Source: CAIUPE01 sp046091665 (lineage in GTDB: Bacteria > Pseudomonadota > Alphaproteobacteria > Rhizobiales > Beijerinckiaceae). From it: a stretch of DNA of 18,628 nucleotides. This document shows, in pieces, positions 15,008 to 18,628 of the stretch (within the stretch, counting starts at the first letter, position 1; each line of letters opens with the position of its first letter). Under the pieces are notes generated by a model. It made no database searches, was not told the origin of the DNA, and saw only the letters and a list, made by a program, of their open reading frames with translations. A program made the translations under genes and the position numbers. The stretch spans positions 1-18,628 of the forward strand of contig JBJTCD010000038.1 in NCBI GenBank assembly GCA_046091665.1. Reading direction: 5' to 3'.

Positions 15008-15511
15008 ATGGCCCTCAAAGTTGAGCTTAAACCGCATGAGCGGATTGTCATTGGCGGCGCTGTTTTACGAAATGGCGATACGCGCTGTCGTTTTATCATT
15101 GAAGGTACGGTTCCGGTTATGCGCGAACGCGACATAATGACCGCGAGCGAAGCCAACTCCCCCGCAAAGCGAATCTATTTTGTCTTGCAGCTCATGTATC
15201 TTGATCGCGACATTGGTCCCCATCGCGACGCCTTCATGACGCTCATTGAGGAATTCATGACGGCAGCGCCGAGCGCATGGCCGCATATCAACATCATCAC
15301 CCGTCACGTGCTCGATGGCGATGCCTATAAAGCGATCAAGGCCACAAGAGCACTCATCGACTATGAAGAGGAGCTCTTATCGAATGTCCTACGCACAGAA
15401 CGCCTATGCCAAAACAGCGATGACCGGGACAAGCCAGCGGGAACTCGAAGCCGCAGCCTTGATGAAAGCCGCTACCCGTCTGAAATCGCTCCAGGATCAA
15501 TGGGACACTGA
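15008..15511 (+). CDS. flbT: Flagellin mRNA regulator FlbT, with long tail overlapping flaF
   Basis: Post-transcriptional regulator of flagellin synthesis, which in Caulobacter binds the 5' leader of flagellin mRNA and shortens its life. The conserved body is clear: MALKVELKPHERIVIGGAV, then IEGTVPVMRERDIMTASEA, SPAKRIYFVLQLMYLD and ALIDYEEELLSN. Family members are usually about 125-150 residues; this frame runs to 167. The family-like part stops near residue 126, where flaF begins, and the last 40 or so residues (from LRTERLCQNSDD) are hydrophilic and read flaF's 5' end in another frame. GGGAGAGG at 14997-15004 is the ribosome site. A missing or shifted stop codon, or a genuine extension, would explain the tail. 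Confidence 0.92.
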   Translation: MALKVELKPHERIVIGGAVLRNGDTRCRFIIEGTVPVMRERDIMTASEANSPAKRIYFVLQLMYLDRDIGPHRDAFMTLIEEFMTAAPSAWPHINIITRHVLDGDAYKAIKATRALIDYEEELLSNVLRTERLCQNSDDRDKPAGTRSRSLDESRYPSEIAPGSMGH

Positions 15512-15761
15512 TCGTTCTGATCTTGATGCGGCATTGGCATTCAATCGAAAATTATGGACGATCCTGTCGACATCGGCGACGGAATCCGACTCACCTCTTC
15601 CGCCAGATCTTCAACGCAATATCGCCCTGATCGCAATTTTCATCTTCAATCGTTCGCTTGATATGATCCTCGAGCCAAAGCGTGAAGATCTTAATGTGCT
15701 CATCGAGATCAATCGCAATATTGCGGCGGGTTTGAAAATGACACCGCAAGCGGCTGCCTGA
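15384..15761 (+). CDS. flaF: Flagellin biosynthesis regulator FlaF
   Basis: FlaF is required for normal flagellin production and export in alphaproteobacteria and acts in opposition to FlbT. The 125-residue protein begins SYAQNAYAKTAMTGTSQREL and continues ELEAAALMKAATRLKSLQ, AFNRKLWTILST, LRRNIA-like LQRNIALIAIF and DMILEPKREDLNVLIEINRN, all FlaF-like. The frame is open from 15315, but the ATG at 15384 is preferred because the family N-terminus starts there and AAGAGGAG (15366-15373) lies 10 nt upstream. It overlaps flbT by 128 nt in a different frame. It converges on flgL with 10 bp between stops. Confidence 0.93.
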   Translation: MSYAQNAYAKTAMTGTSQRELEAAALMKAATRLKSLQDQWDTDRSDLDAALAFNRKLWTILSTSATESDSPLPPDLQRNIALIAIFIFNRSLDMILEPKREDLNVLIEINRNIAAGLKMTPQAAA

Positions 15762-15771
15762 TTTTCAAACA

Positions 15772-17265
15772 TTAAAGATAATTGGCAAGCGACAAAGACT
15801 GCAATTTGGCGGTTAATTGATAAAGCGCCTGCAACTGTGTTTGCACGCTTGTCAGGGAAACCGCTGTTTGGTCAAGTGGCACATTTTCAACATCGGCAAG
15901 AGCGGTCTCGAAGACCGACTTTTGCGCCTTGAGATCATCGCTATTGGTCTTGGCGATTTTTTGTGAATTCATAACCGACACACTCGTGGCCACAACATCC
16001 GCTTTCGCTTGCGAAAAGAAGGATCGCGCACGATCACGCATTTCTGAAAATTGCTGCTTTGCGAGGCTTTCATCCGTCGTCGAGAAACTTGTCACAGCGA
16101 GCATCGCTGTGCCTGCCAAAGTGCTCATAAAGCCCGGTTCATTCGCCCGCGCGCCAAAGCCAATGGCCAAACGGTCTGAGATTTTGGTGACATTGTCATT
16201 GCGTGGATCATTGGCATCATCCGTACCCTGATACCAAAGCACCGTATTATTGGCCGTCCCCGCGACAAACCCCGTCGCCGTATCATATGGCGGACCAGCA
16301 ACGCGGCGCGGAGGATTCGTTGTTGAACCCTTAAAGAAATCGGCTGCTGCCGCTTTCGCTGATGCCGCCGCAAGCTGGATTTTACCGGTGGCACTTAACG
16401 CCGATTGAAGTGCGGTTGAAATATTGGTTGCCGTCTCGGCCAGTGTTGTTCCCATCGCAAAGGGATGGCTGTCGGCACCCCCTGATGCCGTTAAGGTGAC
16501 ATCCGTCGTTGTGCCGTCGGGGAGACCCAAAGTCACAACAAGCGTTTCACCGGCGGCGGGTTGTGAGGTCACAGAAAAACCCGCTTGCGGTGGTGTGCCT
16601 GAGGGAGAATTTGCGGTGATGCCTGCACTTTTTGAAAGGACGCTTTTGATTGTAAATCCAAAAAGACCGCTCGGGACCGTTTCTGAAAGTGTCACAAGAG
16701 TCGAACTCGACCCCGTCTGTAATCGACCTTGACCATTTGCGCCCAAATCCGCCTCTTGTCTTTCGGCAATATATTGGGTGAGGCCGGCTTTGCCGTTGCT
16801 GCCATCAAGAATGAGATTGCTATCAATCACAGGGGCGGACTCCGTTTGTTTGCCACCAAACAAATACCGGTTTCCAATCTCCATATTCAGGTAATCAACC
16901 AGTTGCGAAAATTGACGACGCAAATCTGTCTTGATCGTATTTCTGTTTGTTGAGTCGGGCGTTGTGGCCGGGCTCAGCGTATGAGCTTCGATCTGACTTG
17001 AGACGTCTGAGAGAGATTTGATCGAATTAATGATCGCCTCAAAATTTGTATTTGTTGTCGCAATCGACTCATCATAAACGCTTAAGCGTGAAAGACGCGA
17101 TCGTAAATCGATGCTCCGCGACAAATCAACGCCTAATTCAGAAATTGTCTGCGCCCTTTTTCCTGTCGATAATTGCCGAGAAAGCGTATTGATCTGATCC
17201 CGGATCTCAGCGATCGATTGAGCAGATGGAAAGCCGTTTCCCGAACCTCGCGCGATGAAGGTCAT
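15772..17265 (-). CDS. flgL: Hook-filament junction protein FlgL (HAP3)
   Basis: Second of the two proteins that join hook to filament; 497 residues, longer than the roughly 300 of enteric FlgL. The N-terminal flagellin-like helix includes SIAEIRDQINTLSRQLSTGKRAQ and the segment LSRLSVYDESIATTNTNFEA. The conserved NRYLFGGKQTESAPV follows near residue 135. The C-terminus ends with VSLTSVQTQLQALYQLTAKL and LSLANYL. The added length is a beta-rich insertion around residues 225-310 (GETLVVTLGLPDGTTTDVTL and following). ATG 17265 has GAGGA (complement of 17272-17276) 6 nt upstream. It starts 14 bp after flgK's stop, so the two form an operon. Confidence 0.94.
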   Translation of the reverse strand: MTFIARGSGNGFPSAQSIAEIRDQINTLSRQLSTGKRAQTISELGVDLSRSIDLRSRLSRLSVYDESIATTNTNFEAIINSIKSLSDVSSQIEAHTLSPATTPDSTNRNTIKTDLRRQFSQLVDYLNMEIGNRYLFGGKQTESAPVIDSNLILDGSNGKAGLTQYIAERQEADLGANGQGRLQTGSSSTLVTLSETVPSGLFGFTIKSVLSKSAGITANSPSGTPPQAGFSVTSQPAAGETLVVTLGLPDGTTTDVTLTASGGADSHPFAMGTTLAETATNISTALQSALSATGKIQLAAASAKAAAADFFKGSTTNPPRRVAGPPYDTATGFVAGTANNTVLWYQGTDDANDPRNDNVTKISDRLAIGFGARANEPGFMSTLAGTAMLAVTSFSTTDESLAKQQFSEMRDRARSFFSQAKADVVATSVSVMNSQKIAKTNSDDLKAQKSVFETALADVENVPLDQTAVSLTSVQTQLQALYQLTAKLQSLSLANYL

Positions 17266-17279
17266 AAGATGTCCTCGCT

Positions 17280-18628
17280 CTAAATTCGCATAAGTACATC
17301 AAACATATCTTTTACCGCCGACAACACACGAGCATTAGCGGTATAGATATTCTGTAATTGAGTCATATCCGATAATTCTTGATCAAGCTCCACGCCCGAA
17401 GTCGATGAAAAGCGTTTCTCAATGGCGGCTTGGATGGTTTTCTGCGTATCATTCATCGAAGCGCTTCGTTGAATGTCATTGGCCTGAACTTGCAGCGTCT
17501 GTTTGATCAATTGCGCAAGCGGCACCATGGTGCCGCCCAAACCCAGATTAGCATTCTGGGATGACTCAAGGCCCGTCTTTTCAAGACGGTCAATCAGATC
17601 TGTCGGACGAGACGGATCCGATGCCGAATTCGCCGGGTTTTGATAGATGGTAAGATAGGAACTGGTTGTTAATAATGACGGATGGACAGCAATCCGTGCC
17701 GCAAAACCAACACGTTGGGGACCACCATCCAGTGAATCTGTAAAAGGAGTTGAACCCGAATCGCCATCAACGAAGAAGGGAAGCCCGGTGCCCGATCCGG
17801 TCATTGTCGTGGCCGTGACGCGTGCGGAAAGAGCGGTCACGGACGCAGCTCCCGTCGCCGTGATCTGCAAAGCACCACCAGTCCCAGTGTTGATGGCAAG
17901 TCCCGAACCGATTGAGTTTAAGGCCGATTGAAGTCCGGCTTTTGCGCCGGCCACTCCTCCCGCAAAACTGATACCGATCACTGTGTCATTCGGATCAGAT
18001 GATACGGAGTTATCGAGCGGGAGCGCGGAAGAGTCTTCAACGCGAATGATCGTCACCTTGTGATCAACACCAGAAGAGTCACGATAAGTAAGTTTGATTC
18101 GATTGCCGGGCTGCAATCCGGTCAGATCAAGTTCTTGTCCCCCGGTCACCGCTGTGGACGTGCGATCTGTATCGGAAAGCGCCGACGAAAGTCCGGCCGC
18201 GATATCATCAAGTTGCGCCTGCGCCGCAACCAAAACATGATCGCGTGCATCGATCAATCCAGCAAGCCGTCCTGATTTGATCGCTCCTGCCGCAATCAAA
18301 TCGATCGAGTCAACACCTCCACTCGTTAAGCTAATCGTCCCCACTGTCCGTGAAGCCGATGCGGATTGATAGGTCGAGCGCGCATCAAGAGGTGAATGGG
18401 AATCAAAGCTGAGAGACCGCGCACCTGAAGCATCAAGAAGTGTGTTTCCATTCGACGTCGTGATCGACACACCCCCGTCTGGCGCTTGAGTGATTGTCAC
18501 ATCAAGAAGGCCCGATAATGTTTTGATCGCTTGATCACGCGCATCGAGGAGCGACGGATCAGGGAGCGATCCGGCATGGGTGATTTGACGATTAAGCTCC
18601 GCAATGGATTGAAGCGCGTGATCGGCCT
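17280..18628 (-). CDS. flgK: Hook-associated protein FlgK (HAP1), 5' end outside window
   Basis: First hook-filament junction protein. The frame is open to the right edge: 448 residues of the C-terminal part are present and the N-terminal flagellin-like helix is missing. The right end encodes SIAELNRQITHAGSLPDPSL then LLDARDQAIKTLSGLLDVTI, the conserved FlgK segment before its central beta domain, so the GTG at 18500 is not the true start. The end contains ELSDMTQLQNIYTANARVLS and ends AVKDMFDVLMRI, the typical FlgK D0 helix. A beta-rich region at about 17810-18140 (LQPGNRIKLTYRD to TGGALQITATG) resembles the insertions in FlgL and flagellin. Its stop is TAG, and flgL follows. Confidence 0.94.
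   Translation of the reverse strand, partial: ADHALQSIAELNRQITHAGSLPDPSLLDARDQAIKTLSGLLDVTITQAPDGGVSITTSNGNTLLDASGARSLSFDSHSPLDARSTYQSASASRTVGTISLTSGGVDSIDLIAAGAIKSGRLAGLIDARDHVLVAAQAQLDDIAAGLSSALSDTDRTSTAVTGGQELDLTGLQPGNRIKLTYRDSSGVDHKVTIIRVEDSSALPLDNSVSSDPNDTVIGISFAGGVAGAKAGLQSALNSIGSGLAINTGTGGALQITATGAASVTALSARVTATTMTGSGTGLPFFVDGDSGSTPFTDSLDGGPQRVGFAARIAVHPSLLTTSSYLTIYQNPANSASDPSRPTDLIDRLEKTGLESSQNANLGLGGTMVPLAQLIKQTLQVQANDIQRSASMNDTQKTIQAAIEKRFSSTSGVELDQELSDMTQLQNIYTANARVLSAVKDMFDVLMRI

Overview
The window reads as an alphaproteobacterial chromosome segment, most likely from the order Hyphomicrobiales (Rhizobiales). The evidence is a complete fdsGBA-fdhD-fdsD set for an NAD-linked, cysteine-type molybdenum formate dehydrogenase, a flbT-flaF pair (flagellin regulators of alphaproteobacteria), a flagellin with a DUF1522-like central domain, and aerobic-type cobalamin genes (cobK, cobL, cobE, cobM, cobB). 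I cannot name the genus. No mobile elements, tRNA or rRNA genes, or CRISPR arrays were seen, and the genes are tightly packed.

Layout. (1) 1-6467, cobalamin and cobalt. cobK (minus, cut by the window's left edge) diverges from cobL-cobE-cobM (plus, joined by ATGA overlaps). cbiD lies on the minus strand, convergent with cobM and divergent from cobB (plus). cobB is followed after 3 bp by a NiCoT-type nickel/cobalt permease gene. Together these cover precorrin-4 C11-methylation, C1-methylation, precorrin-6A reduction, C5/C15-methylation with decarboxylation, and a,c-diamidation, plus import of the metal. (2) 6476-13458, formate oxidation. A LysR-type regulator gene begins 8 bp after the permease. 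It is followed by a dyad-rich promoter region and then fdsG, fdsB, fdsA, fdhD and fdsD, all on the plus strand. This is a soluble NAD+-dependent formate dehydrogenase with its sulfur-transfer maturation protein. (3) 13459-18628, flagellum. A 259-bp AT-rich gap with several inverted repeats precedes a flagellin gene. An intrinsic terminator follows, then flbT and flaF (plus). The convergent flgL and flgK genes (minus) encode the two hook-filament junction proteins, and flgK is cut by the right edge.

No wholly new system is evident. The best candidates for new biology are regulatory. The flagellin mRNA leader can form two mutually exclusive hairpins, one of which hides the ribosome binding site, and the gene for the probable leader-binding regulator FlbT lies just downstream. 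flbT and flaF overlap by 128 nt in different frames, beginning where the conserved FlbT body ends. Two 15-bp dyads of the LysR T-N11-A form lie between the regulator and fdsG. A terminator abuts the flbT ribosome binding site.
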